From assembly GCF_025698545.1 (NCBI RefSeq), contig NC_068569.1:25978001-26042000 (forward strand): a DNA stretch of 64,000 bases, read 5' to 3'. The stretch comes from Gossypium raimondii (taxonomy: Eukaryota; Streptophyta; Magnoliopsida; Malvales; Malvaceae). The notes under the pieces are model-generated. The model saw nothing but the letters and a program-made list of their open reading frames with translations, ran no database searches and was not told where the DNA came from. Shown here piece after piece: positions 44,180-55,718 of the stretch. The position numbers and the translations under genes were made by a program. How positions within the stretch are numbered: position 1 is the stretch's first letter; each line of letters starts with the position of its first letter.

Positions 44180-45956
44180 AGGAGGAGGACCAAAGTGAAA
44201 ACCCGTAAAGGGCATTCAAAAAAAAAAAAGAGGAGAGGCCAAGGTGAAAACCCGTAAAGGGCACCTTGAGACCAAAGGGGATTTGAGTTGAAAACCTGAA
44301 AAGGCAGCTCAAATTTTGAGAAGACATGAGGTGATCGAAGCAACCCAAATTTTGATTAAGATCTGGGGCATGTGGTAGTCTCGATATACCTGAATCAACA
44401 AGGAAAGGGTAGATGACATCTTGGGGTATCGACAAAACCCTGTTGATTCCCTGAACACATATCAAACTCAGAATGGTTTTCAGAAGGTTTATGCAGGGAA
44501 GCTCGTGCTACAATGTCTTGAGCACCTTTTGTCATTTTATTCATTTTGAATCCTGACAAAAGTTGTTGTCTTGATTAATGTATTCATTTCAAACTTTGCT
44601 CCCCAATAAAATTTCATTTTGTCTATTGAAATTTGCTATCTTGATTAACCCATTCGTTTCAAGATTTGTTTTCAATAACATTTGTTTGTTCGTTGTGATA
44701 ATTTTTTTCGAAAAATTTTTTTTGAATAACTATTAATGAACTGAATGTTCAAGCAAATGGAGTTTTGCATATTACTCTAGAAATTTCTAAATAATGAAGG
44801 AACCTGAAACGGGACTGGTGTTTAGAGCACACCAAATTCAAAGTGTCTAAAAGGGAAAAGTCCGAGTCAGGACTATCCTTTCAAATTTTGTCGTCCAAAC
44901 ATTGAACAAAGTGACAAGATGTCGTGTTGGTGGCAAAGCTTCAATGAACAAACAAGCGATATTCACCAAGCTAAGAAAAGATCTTCTGGAATAAGAAAAC
45001 TCTTCATTGGGCATAAACATTTGGTATAACACCTTGGGAACGGAGTAAAGGAGCAGAGAGCTTCACATTCTGTATCATTGAATTGTGATAGCAGATGATC
45101 AAGAAAAGGCCAGATCTTTCTACCTTTAGGTTACAGCGGGAGAAAGATGGTTCAAATTTTGCATCCATTGGATTGAACTTGGAGGCTTACAGTGGGGGCA
45201 ATCTGATTAAATGTTTCTTTGGATATGCCAGTCGAGCAAGAAGGCATTGTAACACGTCAGTGATAAAACAATGAGTAATAACAACTCAAACAAAATGGAT
45301 CATTCTTATGACATTCTGCATTCATACAAATATCATTCATACATATCTAGTTAGGAAATTTTGATTCATTTTAATCATGACATCCTAAACACTAGGCATA
45401 AATAGGTCCATCAAATGGATTATGCAGGTCATGTTCCCCAGAGAACAGGTCAATGAAGATAGTAGATCTTGCCTTCCTGCACTGACAGCGGATCTCACTT
45501 CCCCGACACTGCAATTTAAAAGATCGAAGCCACAGCGGCGAATCTCACTACTAGTGATGCAGCGGAGCAGATTGAAGCTACAACAGCGAATCTCACTTTC
45601 CCGACATTGCAATTTAAAAGATTGAAGCCACAACGACGAATCTTACTTCTGGCGATGCAGCGGAGCAGATTGAAGCTACAACGGCAAATCTCACTTCCCA
45701 GACATTGCAATTTAAAAGATTGAAGCCACAACGGCGAATCTTACTTCTGGCAATGCAGCGAAGAAGATTGAAGCTACAACAGCGAATCTCATTTTCTCGA
45801 TATTGCAATTTAAAAGATCAAAGCCACAACGGTAGATTTTACTTCCAGACGACGCAGCGAAACAGATTGAAGCCTCAACGGTGAATCTTTTCCTCGACAA
45901 GACTCGGCAAAAATTGGTCTTTCTTAGTCTTTGCTCTGTTATCGTTACACGACAAC
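44180..45956 (+). other. 3' untranslated region of the Tat/Ogre element
   Basis: It is non-coding. Near its start, copies of 'ggtgaaaacccgtaaagggc' recur at about 44190-44215 and 44244-44263, with a weaker one at 44288-44308. A 98-bp tandem array fills 45487-45895. The remainder has no recognisable structure. Long 3' regions with tandem repeats are described for Ogre elements. Confidence 0.65.
45487..45895. repeat. 98-bp tandem repeat, about four copies, each a dimer of ~49-bp halves
   Basis: The block gcaatttaaaagat starts at 45511, 45609, 45707 and 45805, exactly 98 bases apart. Between these lies a second half-unit with gcag-cggagcagattgaagc. Both halves share 'agattgaagc.acaac.gcgaatct.ac', at alternating distances of about 50 and 48 bases, so the array is a higher-order repeat grown from a 49-bp monomer. 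It ends about 75 bases before the polypurine tract. Confidence 0.85.
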
Positions 45957-45972
45957 GAGCAAAGAGGGCAAA
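45957..45972 (+). promoter_or_regulatory. Polypurine tract
   Basis: gagcaaagagggcaaa, purine-only except two C, lies directly before the 3' LTR, where plus-strand DNA synthesis is primed. Confidence 0.65.
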
Positions 45973-47192
45973 TATAAAGCCTAAATTTGCCCAGCCCTAC
46001 CAAAAAAATAACACCAACCCGTAAGCCCAATTACAACCCAAACCCGAGGCCCAAATTGAGCCCAATTTCCCAAAAAACCCAACTAGGGTTTCGAAAAATG
46101 AAACCCTAGCCAAGCCTAGCACCGCACCCATCCTCTCGCTGCTTGCCTTGTCCCATCGCCACCCACCGTGCCTAGCTTCATCAACACCGCAAAAAAGCAG
46201 CGGATACGCAAAAAGCAAACAACAAATAATAGAAATATAGAAATAGATGAGATATAAAAGCAAAAATATGATCTTTGTAACAACAACAACAATCAAATAA
46301 AAAACAAAAAGGTTGACTCCATTTTCTTTCTCTGTTCTTGCATTCTTCTTATTTTATTTTATTTTTATTTATTATTTTTACTCATTTGTAACGAAAATAA
46401 AAAGGAGACGAGGAGAAGAGGCCTTACTCAAGTCTTGGTTTGGACGGAGAGGAGACGAACGGTCTCCCTTCGTTTTTCTCGGGTACGGTGCTCATCTCAT
46501 GGGATTCGGCCTCGAATCCATGTCCGAGAGACGACCGGCTCCAAAGGGGACCAAAAATGGCCCATTTTGTGCCTCCAACCACCGTGTGCGGTGGCCGACG
46601 GACGTCGGCCCGATGACCGGAGGCGGTCGGATTTGAGGATTTGAGAGAGAGCCCCAAAGCTCTCTGATTTTTTTTATTTTTTTAAAAGAAGGATCTGAAT
46701 CTGTTTTTTAAGGTTTTTTTGTATTTATACTAAATGCTAAACGGCGCCGTTTTGAAACCCCTGACCCGCGCGGTGACCCGACCCGAGGGGAGGATCCGCG
46801 CGTTTTCTAAAAGGGGGATAATTTCGCGTCTAGCCCTCCGACTCTGCAGCGCGCTTCAATTCGGCCCATCTTCACTATCTTCTTTTATTTTTATTTTTAG
46901 CCTGTAATTTCATTTTTGTTACAATATGATCCATTTCAACGCTGCGTTTTGGGGCTTTTTGTTTATTTTCGCTTTGGTCCCCTCTTTCATGCGTGTCGCA
47001 TTTTAGTCCTTTCGTCCTTTTTATTTTATTTCAATTTGCCCAAAGATATTTGTTTTATTTTGATTTAGTCTCAATTTTAGCTATTTTATTACCTTGCTCA
47101 TTATTTTTATTATTTTTAGCATTATATTCATGCTATTATTATTAGTATTATTACCAATATTATTATTACTATACAATTGCTTACATATATAC

Positions 47193-47230
<38 letters not shown>

Positions 47231-48359
47231 CAACTTATTTGATATAAATACACAAACACTTTTATATATCCATATATGTATATCTATATACTTTCCATTT
47301 TTTCTCACGAATACATGTATACACACACTCTTATATTTTAGACATTCCATTTTTTTATACATACACATATACATATATATACATCATTACACATATTTTA
47401 TATTTGATAATTTTAAAATATGTATACGTATATATTTTTACATTCTCATAATTTTATGTACACACATATATCATTTTACTTTTTATATTCGTATTCATTT
47501 AGTTATTTATTTCATTTCGTTATTGACTTGAATGAATGCTTTAATTTTATTTGCTTGTATACATTGCTATTTCGTGTGTTATTGATTCATACTTTGTATT
47601 TATCTTTTCGTTGCAATTGTTCGTATTATTTTGCACTATTGTATTCAATATCATCTTGTTATGAGTATTAACATCGTGTTTTATTATTTCATGTTAGATT
47701 AATTTATTTCAATGCATAAATTACAATTTTGAATAAGCAAAATCTCGTGTTTAGATTTGAGAATGTCGTACCCTAACTTACTGGGTTTTGATTTTCACGA
47801 TAAATCTAAATGCACGAATCTTTTTAAACTCAAATTTTAAATGATCTCGAGATTAAAAGATCGTGTCCTAACTTACTGGTCGCGATCTCTTTTTTAATCC
47901 AAGATAGTTAAATATTTTTAAATAAGCATTTTTCATTCAGCGTATCGGAATTCGAGACATTGTGTCCTAACTACTGGATATAATTCTCTTTCTCGAATAA
48001 CGTGAAATATCCCATTTTTCCTGAAAATTTTCAACGTTTTAATAAAAGGATCGTATTTTTAAAATTCTTCAAGGTTCTCAATTTTCGACATTAAGACATT
48101 AAGTAATCAACTAGGTACCAATTTTGGGCGATCGAGGTGCTAATCCTTCCTCGTATGTAACCGACTCGAATCCGTTTTTCTGAATTTCGTAGACCAAAAG
48201 CGTTGTTTTAATAAAAATTAAATCGTTTATTAAAAACAACCACTTTTCGAGGTGACCCGATCACACCTCATCAAAAAAGATTGGTGGCGACTCCCATTTT
48301 CGTTCCCTTTTTTAAAACCCAAGTCGACCCTGTTTTTCATCAAAAAAATGGTGTCAACA
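45973..48359 (+). mobile_element. 3' LTR of the Tat/Ogre element
   Basis: It aligns end to end with the 5' LTR (2387 versus 2388 bases). Its first two bases are TA instead of TG; the end is GGTGTCAACA. Differences from the 5' LTR are mostly homopolymer indels, a patch near 46430 ('ctcaagtcttggttt' against 'cctgcgccgtgcc' in the 5' LTR) and several CG-rich positions (around 46760-46800). A TA microsatellite is at about 47191-47227. The loop motif recurs at 47772-47784, 47867-47879 and 47966-47977 (one T missing in the third). Confidence 0.92.
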
Positions 48360-48364
48360 ATGGT

Positions 48365-51300
48365 ATTTGTACTTTCCTAAAATGTCTAATGCAGCACTTG
48401 TACTTTGAAAATATCCAACGTGGTATCTAATGTTAATACCATTTATAACTTGCTAAATCAACCAATTAAAATTTGACACATAAAGTTTTTCCCAAACTAT
48501 CAAACTCACATGGATAATATGACATTACGTGAAAATCTAAATTTAAAAAAAAACAAATAACTAAACATATGGTTAATAAAAAAAGAAGTAATGTACTTTC
48601 ATGGATAAAAAAAGGCTTAATACCTCTTTTTGCCCTTATACTATAGCTAAATTATCATTTTGCTATCTATACTACTTTTTATCAGTTAGATCCATGTACT
48701 TTCATTCTATATACCTCGTTGCCCACATATATATTTATATATTTTCCATGAAAAGAAGTTAAATCAACCAATGGTATGCCACCACGTGCCAATTAAAGTA
48801 AAAAAATTTAAAATTTTAAAATATCAATTTTTTAAAAATACAGTAAGAATCCAAAAATTAATTAAAAATCTAAAAGCCCCTCCCAAAAATCTTAAAACGT
48901 AGAAAGTTATTTAAAATTTAAAAGAAAACATAATATATATTTTGAAAATTATAAAATTAATTTTATAATTATAAGTATGTAAAACTTCAAAATTTTAAAA
49001 CTTTCATAAATTTTTAAAAAAATCGTTTTTTTTGGAATTTTAGGAGTTCTTTTAGAAAATCTTAAAATTTTATAAAAATTTAAATAATTTAATGATTTTT
49101 AAAATTTTAGGTTTTTTTGCATTTTTAAATGATTTTTATTTTGTATTTTTAAGGAATTTTTTTAGTAAAAAAATACCCATAAAATTCTCTAAAAATTAGC
49201 TCAATGGGAGGCATGTAGAGTTGCTCATGGGTCGGGCGACCCGGCCTGGCCCGACGGCCCGCCTAAAATATGGTAGGGTTAGGGTAAAAATATAGGCCCG
49301 AAATATGAGTTTGGGTAAAAAAATGAGGCCCATTTAGAAAATGGGTCGGGCCTCGGGCACCACTTTTTTGGCCCGGGCCTGGCCCGAACCCAGCCCGGCC
49401 CATGAGCACCTCTAGAGGCATGTAGTTAGATGGCACCCCTGAGAAACAATGTATAATAAGTTTGTCTAAAATGCCCAAGAAATTGATACCAAATAATACA
49501 GACGAGAGCTGAAGAGGATTGTAAGTTTGTCCAAGGCGTGGATTTGACTTAGGGCTTTAGACGATCGAAATAAACTTGGATTCTAACACAACTTGAAACG
49601 CAAACAAATCCAAGCCAGATCTAAGAATTTAAAAATTAAAGAAAGCAATGGAAATAGATAATTAGGACAGAAAAAAGAACAATTAAATAAATCAAAGATT
49701 TGAATAATTAAATAGGAGCAACATAGAATAAAAAAGAAAATAAAGCAGATAATAAAAAAGGTAGATGGAAAAGATGGAACGCGGCATGTAAAAGTCCTAA
49801 AGAGCCTTGGAAACAAGAAAAATCCACAACCCCTTTCAAACGGCTCTAATTTCCTCTTCAAGAAAGAAAACTTAACAAAAAAATTTGAAAATGGTTCCCA
49901 CAATCTACAAAGATTGTTTAAATTCTTCTAAAAGAAAACTCAAGAAAAATTCCTAAAAAGAAAAAAAATCAAAGAAAATTTATTAACTCAAAACAGAATT
50001 GTTGAATAATAATGAATTGATTTGTATACAATGAAGAGGTCTTTTATGGGCTAGCTAAGTATATCTAAATAAAACTTTTAAATATATTGAAACTCTAATG
50101 ACCGTAAACAAGAAGTAGTTTTAGATTAAACTTTCATGGTACATAAAATTCCTAAATAACTCAAAATACTTTAAAATTATCCAAAATTTGGAATAAATAA
50201 ATAATAAAATAATAAAACTTAATAAATAAAATATTGAGCTCGTATATAATAAAAATTAAGCCCGAAACTCATAATTTCTATAATATCCTCGTCCAGAAAT
50301 TCTACTTATGCAGTCTTCAACAAAAGCCATAACTCGAGCTCCCAAACTCAAAATCGGGTGTTTCAAAGTGCGTTCCGAAATTAAGAGATAGCTCTTCAAC
50401 CGCTATTCAAACATCTAAGCCCATAAATTATGGATCCCATCCAAAAATTTGTTACAAGTTAACTAATCTTTTCAGCTTGAAAATTGGTAGCTTGGTTGAA
50501 TTGACTTCAATAAATTTTACCAATTCCGTGCGTGTATCATTTTTCCTTTCCTCAAAAAGATTTATCCTCGCATATTGTCTTTGATCGAATATTAGTTTGA
50601 TTTCATTGACCTTTAACATTGTTATTAGGCCTTGAGGTAGTTTAAACCCATCACATCCATGGGCCTAAAATTGAGCCTTCAGACTTGCATCGAAATTTTT
50701 GTGACTTTTTTTTTATTGTAATAATTTACATATCAATAATATTTATTTTTTGAGAAAAAAAGAAGTAAAGCGATTATCTATAATTAATATGATGAAGTTT
50801 ATAAAGACACCGAAATTTGCAACAAGTTTAAAGATGCCTATTTCAAGTATTGATTTCCAAAGATCAACATAAGTTTGGGAGAAGTCCGAGGGATTGCATA
50901 AGTTTTGAAAGAATCAAATATGAAGTTGAAGGGGGATAATGGTAATAGGCTAAATTAGATTATTTTTTACTCACTACAATTTGAGCTATAGCAACCAATT
51001 TTGAAGAGTTTTTAAGTATGGCTCTTGGAAGGTGTAGATGATTATTTGAAGAGCTATAACAACATGTTATCTCACTTTACATTCAGCTTATTTTAAACAT
51101 AAGGAAGATAGTTTTGCCAAACACTTAGGAACTATTATTAACTGCATCTATAATTCGTCTTTATGTGATAGGAAATTGAATCGGAAATATTTTTGGGGAT
51201 TTATCTTTTGTAATTATTTTATGAGTTCATATATCCAGCGTATTAACTTTTAACTGTATTATCAATTGAATTTAGGCTATTAATACATTAAAGTATACGA

Positions 51301-53560
51301 ATTATATGCACATAGGCATAGCCCCTCACTTGCTCAGAATTGAGGTAAGGCACACTATGATTAATGTCATTAGTGAATAAATTCATAAATAAATCTAGGA
51401 TTTATTCTGCTTGGGTCATGTCTGATGTATTGTCAATCCAAACAACCACATCTATGTTTCTATCTTCTGAAAGTCATCCATTCTGATACTCAAGACAAGG
51501 TATCTCCTTAATCAGACTTGATATACAACATATTAGTCTTTTAATCGACTTGTTCAATCTCAATTAAATTAACGACTTGTTTAAATTATCTACTAATACA
51601 AGTTGTCTTCTCACATTATGATTCAACCACACAATGCAACTTAATATTAATTAAATGTTAGATAATTAATGAGCTAATATATGTTCTCATTTTATTTTGC
51701 ATGCAAAAATCAAGAAATATAAATTTGAGAAAGAAAAAAAAAAAGCGTTGGAACTTAAGTTGAACAAAAGCCCTACAAGAGGGAGTGATTTGAGGGGTCA
51801 AGGATTGATCAGATTCAGCAAAGGGTTAGAGATTGTCAAACCTCTATTCCGAAGAAAGTCCCTTGTAAGGATGATTTGTTGAAGACGTTAAAGTTTAGCT
51901 TGGGCAGAATGTTAAGTTTGAAGGCTAAATTTTATATTATTGCTTGTATTAATAATCATTTTTAAAGTTTAAAAATATTAAAATATTGATTTCAATAATA
52001 TTATACATATTCACATGTAATAATATATAATAAATTAGGCTTAATACCTCTTTTGACTCCTGTATTCTAGTTAAATTATCATTTGGCTTATGTACTTTCA
52101 TTCTATATACCTTGTTATCCGTTAAAACAAATTAATTTGATCAATAACATGGTACCACGTGTCAATAAAAATAAAAAAAAAATCTTAAATTTTAAAAAAC
52201 ATATCAAAGAGAACATACCCTTTCTTTCATCAAAGAAAATTGCCCAGTGCAGTATCCATGTAGTTATGTTGTGACTATTTTAAACAAAAGAGGCAGACCG
52301 TTTTAATTAGGTCTGCTCCAATTTTTTTAAAATTTTTTAAAAAAATTCTCATTAAACTTTTAAATTTTTAAATAATTCTTATTAAAGTCTTAAATTTTTA
52401 AAAAAATCTTACTAAGTCCCCAAAATTTACCCAATAAGTCAACACACCCTTGCCGTAGTAATTAAAGACTTAAAAGCTCCTCGTTTTGACACTCAAAAAC
52501 CAAGATTCAAATGGAAGTGTAATAAAAAATAGTGCTCCAATATGATACATATATAAAACGATAATAAATTAATGCCCTGATATGATACATATATGTTGCT
52601 TCACCGCTAAGTTGGTATATACATGAATTATATTTTATTTCTTTAGTAAAAATTTAATTTTATATATTATATCAAAAATAAATTGGTCTTTTGTTTAACA
52701 TTTATGATGTTAAAATTGATCTCTATAAATCAAAATGAGGTACACATGTGTTACTTTTTATTGTTCTATCAATCACTTCAGTTTTTAACAGTACAAATAG
52801 ATGAAATTTTTAATGAAACAACTAATTTGCTATTTGATCTAACATATAGAGATTAATTTACTCATTTTATGAGTGAAAAATAAAAATACAATTCAACTTT
52901 TAATACAAGAGTCTCTCGATACATAATATATATCAGAAAAGGAAGGAAGATTGAGAGAAGCAAGAAACGTACAACTTAAAAATAAAATGTTTTTTAAAAA
53001 ATGGCATCTCATTTGCATAATATATAATATATGTGGCATCGCATTTACATAAATCATAAGGAAGTCGAATGTTAAATAATTTTGCATGCTAATTATTAGT
53101 ATAATATGAAAAGAAAAGGAAACTGGTTATTAAATTAATGACAAAAAGAAGTGTAAAGGCATGCACATGCAACTGCTTTTTCTTTTATTATTCAACATGC
53201 ATGCTTTTCAAAACCTATTTATTATAAGTATTAAAGGTATTATGAGATGCATGAATTTCAGATTTGATAATAAACTACAATTGCTTATGTATGTATTATA
53301 AGTTTATTACCGACATTATTATTATTATTGCTTCTTTATTCTCTCTTTATATCTATATATATATATATATATATAGATATATATCTTTTACTTTTCCTTT
53401 AATTCCCATATGCAATCTTCCAAAAATATCCTAAATTTGAGGGAATTTTTTGACAAAAATAACCTCATAGGTTGATATAAATGAAAGGCATTTGAACCTT
53501 GGAGTGTCAAGTCTTTGTCTTTCATACTCCAAAACTCTATTTTAGATTAAGGAAAATTAA
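48365..53560. other. AT-rich intergenic region before annexin copy 2
   Basis: It starts with the remainder of the repeat that received the retrotransposon (to about 48460). Two related repeats are present: 48615-48790 and 52035-52160, each starting 'ggcttaatacctctttt' and continuing 'aaattatcatttgg' and 'gtactttcattctatatacc'. A hAT-type MITE lies at 49216-49414 and a TA microsatellite at about 53350-53378. A TATAAAT at 53476-53482, about 80 bases before the annexin start, is a probable TATA box. I see no gene; open stretches such as 49583-49903 on the minus strand lack any domain. Confidence 0.55.
49216..49414. mobile_element. hAT-type MITE with perfect 8-bp target duplication
   Basis: Terminal inverted repeats tagagttgctcatgggtcgg at the left and ccggcccatgagcacctcta at the right enclose 199 bases that are much more GC-rich than the flanks (many gggcc/ggcccg runs). 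The 8 bases on each side, gaggcatg (49208-49215 and 49415-49422), are identical. Inverted ends and an 8-bp duplication identify the hAT superfamily. Confidence 0.88.
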
Positions 53561-55718
53561 ATGGCTAATCCTTGTGAAGTGGAAGTTCTCAACAATGCCT
53601 TGTCAGGTTCTTCATATCTTCTTTCCCTATAACCTTTTTTTATAGACATTTTGAATTAATCCGAAATTATAAATTATGAAATAAAGAATATATAATTATA
53701 AATATAGTAAATGTAGGTCAAATATATATATATCCATAAAATATGATAATAATTTTTTATTCATAAATTTTAATTCCATATTAGGAGTAAATGATAGGTG
53801 ATATAAATTGAATTCAGTATTAAAAGAATATTTGATAAAAACTTTAACGGTGCTTTATATAAGTTCTAATTAAGTTGGTATTACTTAACTCATAAGTTAA
53901 CTAGATACTATAATGTTCGGACAAAGACTCAATCTGCTGGAGTTAATTAATTTTTGCATTGTTCCAATGGGGGAAATGAAACATTTTCTTTTCTAAACAT
54001 GTGTTGAGCTATTTTTTTTTTTTTTAGTATTTAACATTGTAGTCCACAATGGCTGTTCATCATATTCAAATTAAACTTGTTTACAGCATGAATTTAATTA
54101 TAAACTCAACTAGTAAAGCAAGGTTTTAGCCTAATATCAGTAGCTTGAATCGAACTCATACTAGTATTAGAAAATAACAAAATATTGTGTCAGAATATGA
54201 GGCGACCCAAATTCATATCACCCCTATGCAAGGCCCTGGATTAGACGGATAGCCAAGTCCTTAAAGGTTAAAGCCTACTAAATTTGGAATTACAAGAATT
54301 ATATGTCATCCTTTGTGACAAATTATTGCTAATTAACCTTTAGTATCGAAGGTTATAGATTAGTTAATTTTGTTTTTTTAATTAATTTAGGGATTGGAGT
54401 TGATGAAAAATCACTAGTTTCAATACTGACAAAATCACAAAATGAGCACAAGAAATCCATGAGGAAAGGATGTTCCAAATTCTTCCTTGAGGATGAACGT
54501 CAATTTGAGCGATGGAACGACAGTGCCATCAAGAGCCTTAAAGCTGAATTCAAGCTATTTAAGGTATATATTCTTATCTAGTTCATTGGCTGTATAATCT
54601 GACTTTGTGATCGTAAAGCTTAAATAAAATAATTTGTAGTAATTTATGAATATAAACATCAGGATGTTGTGGTGCTTTCGCTGATGCATCCATGGGAGAG
54701 AGATGCTCGATTGTTGAAAAAGGCGTTGAAGAAGGGACCTCCACACTATAACGTGATTGTTGAAATAGCATGCACCCGATCATCCGATCAGCTTTTGGGT
54801 GCCCGAAAAGCCTACCATTCCCTCTTCGACCGTTCCATCGAGGAAGATCTTGCTTCCCACGTTAAGGGCTCCGAGCGCAAGGTCCATCCATCATTTTTTA
54901 CACATTTGTATATTTTAAACTTGTTATGTTGCGGAATAATTAGATTTATGTGTTGTTTTGAGCAGTTGTTGGTGGCACTGGTGAGTGCTTACAGATATGA
55001 AGGACCAAAGGTGAAGGAAGACGCTGCAAAATCGGAGGCCAAAGCACTTTTAAATGCAATCAAGAATAATAATGGTGATCATAAGAAGAAGGCTATGGAG
55101 GAGGATGAAGTTATCTGGATTCTAACTACAAGGAGTAAGCCTCATCTTAAAGTAGTCTATGAACAATACAAGAAAATTTCTGCCAAAACCATCACTGAGG
55201 TAATCAAAAACAAACCCAAAAAATACAAGATAATTCATCCATCAATGGAGTTTCTAATTTCTATTTGTATTGCTTTTGGTTTTGGTTTAGGACCTTGAAG
55301 TTGAGTTGCTCTTGAAAGAGACAGTGGAATGCCTCTGCACCCCTCAAACATATTTCACCAGGGTAACATAATTAACGTCTAAACCTTAAGCTATGGGTCT
55401 TTTGCTCTTTTAGTGATTCAAGTTGGCTCAAATTACATTTTAATATGTTTTACTTCGAGTTGGATGCAAGAGCAAATCTAATCTTATTCATAAGCATATT
55501 TGATCTTGATAAATTCTCTTTATCTCTAGGTTTTCGATACAGCTTTAAGAGAGGATGCGAAGGAAGATGCAAAAAAAGCACTGACTCGCTTGGTTGCAAC
55601 ACAAGAAGACGTAGATTTGAAGGGAATCGCTGCTAAGTTTGAGGACAAAATAAAAGAGAGAGTTAAAGGAGCCTATAAGGATGTGTTGCTTGGTGTGTTA
55701 GCAGATGATAGGAAATGA
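53561..55718 (+). CDS. Annexin D4-like, 310 aa, six exons (copy 2)
   Basis: Exons 53561-53606, 54391-54563, 54663-54881, 54966-55199, 55291-55362, 55530-55718; 933 nt in frame. It shares with copy 1 the exon count, all phases, and blocks such as GIGVDEKSLVSILTKSQ, LMHPWERDARLLKKALKKGP, ACTRSSDQLLGARKAYHSLFDRSIEEDL, LLVALVSAYRYEG and ETVECLCTPQTYFTR. Repeat 4 is short as in copy 1, and GxGV again replaces GxGT in repeat 1. Intron 3 (54882-54965) is 84 bases long, a multiple of three, and has no in-frame stop, so its retention would add 28 residues. TATAAAT is at 53476-53482 and AATAAA at about 55871-55876. It is a tandem duplicate of copy 1, now separated by the retrotransposon; its role is inferred as for copy 1. 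Confidence 0.9.

Larger units (their letters stand above)
31708..48359 (+). mobile_element. Full-length Tat/Ogre-type Ty3/gypsy LTR retrotransposon, 16.65 kb
   Basis: A complete element with long LTRs (2.39 kb each), a primer-binding site, ORF1, gag, protease, an intron, RT-RNase H-archaeal RNase H-integrase, 3' tandem repeats and a polypurine tract, flanked by a perfect ATGGT target duplication (31703-31707 and 48360-48364). The extra ORF before gag, the intron between pro and RT, the second (archaeal-type) RNase H and the large size are hallmarks of the Tat/Ogre lineage. gag, pro and RT carry at least four premature stops (37783, 38221, 40322, 41162) and about five frameshifts, so the copy cannot make its own full polyprotein. 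The LTRs are near-identical over long blocks and differ mainly by single-base indels in homopolymers and a few short patches, suggesting a fairly recent insertion. It separates two tandem annexin genes in the same orientation. Confidence 0.92.

Noticed and set aside
45385-45900. Several overlapping minus-strand ORFs with repeated 'CSFNLLRC' type units
   Set aside because: They are a by-product of the 98-bp tandem repeat, with no start context and no family.
54669-55298. A single 209-aa open frame in annexin copy 2
   Set aside because: It crosses a real intron (54882-54965) that happens to be stop-free and in phase; alignment with copy 1 shows the spliced form is correct.
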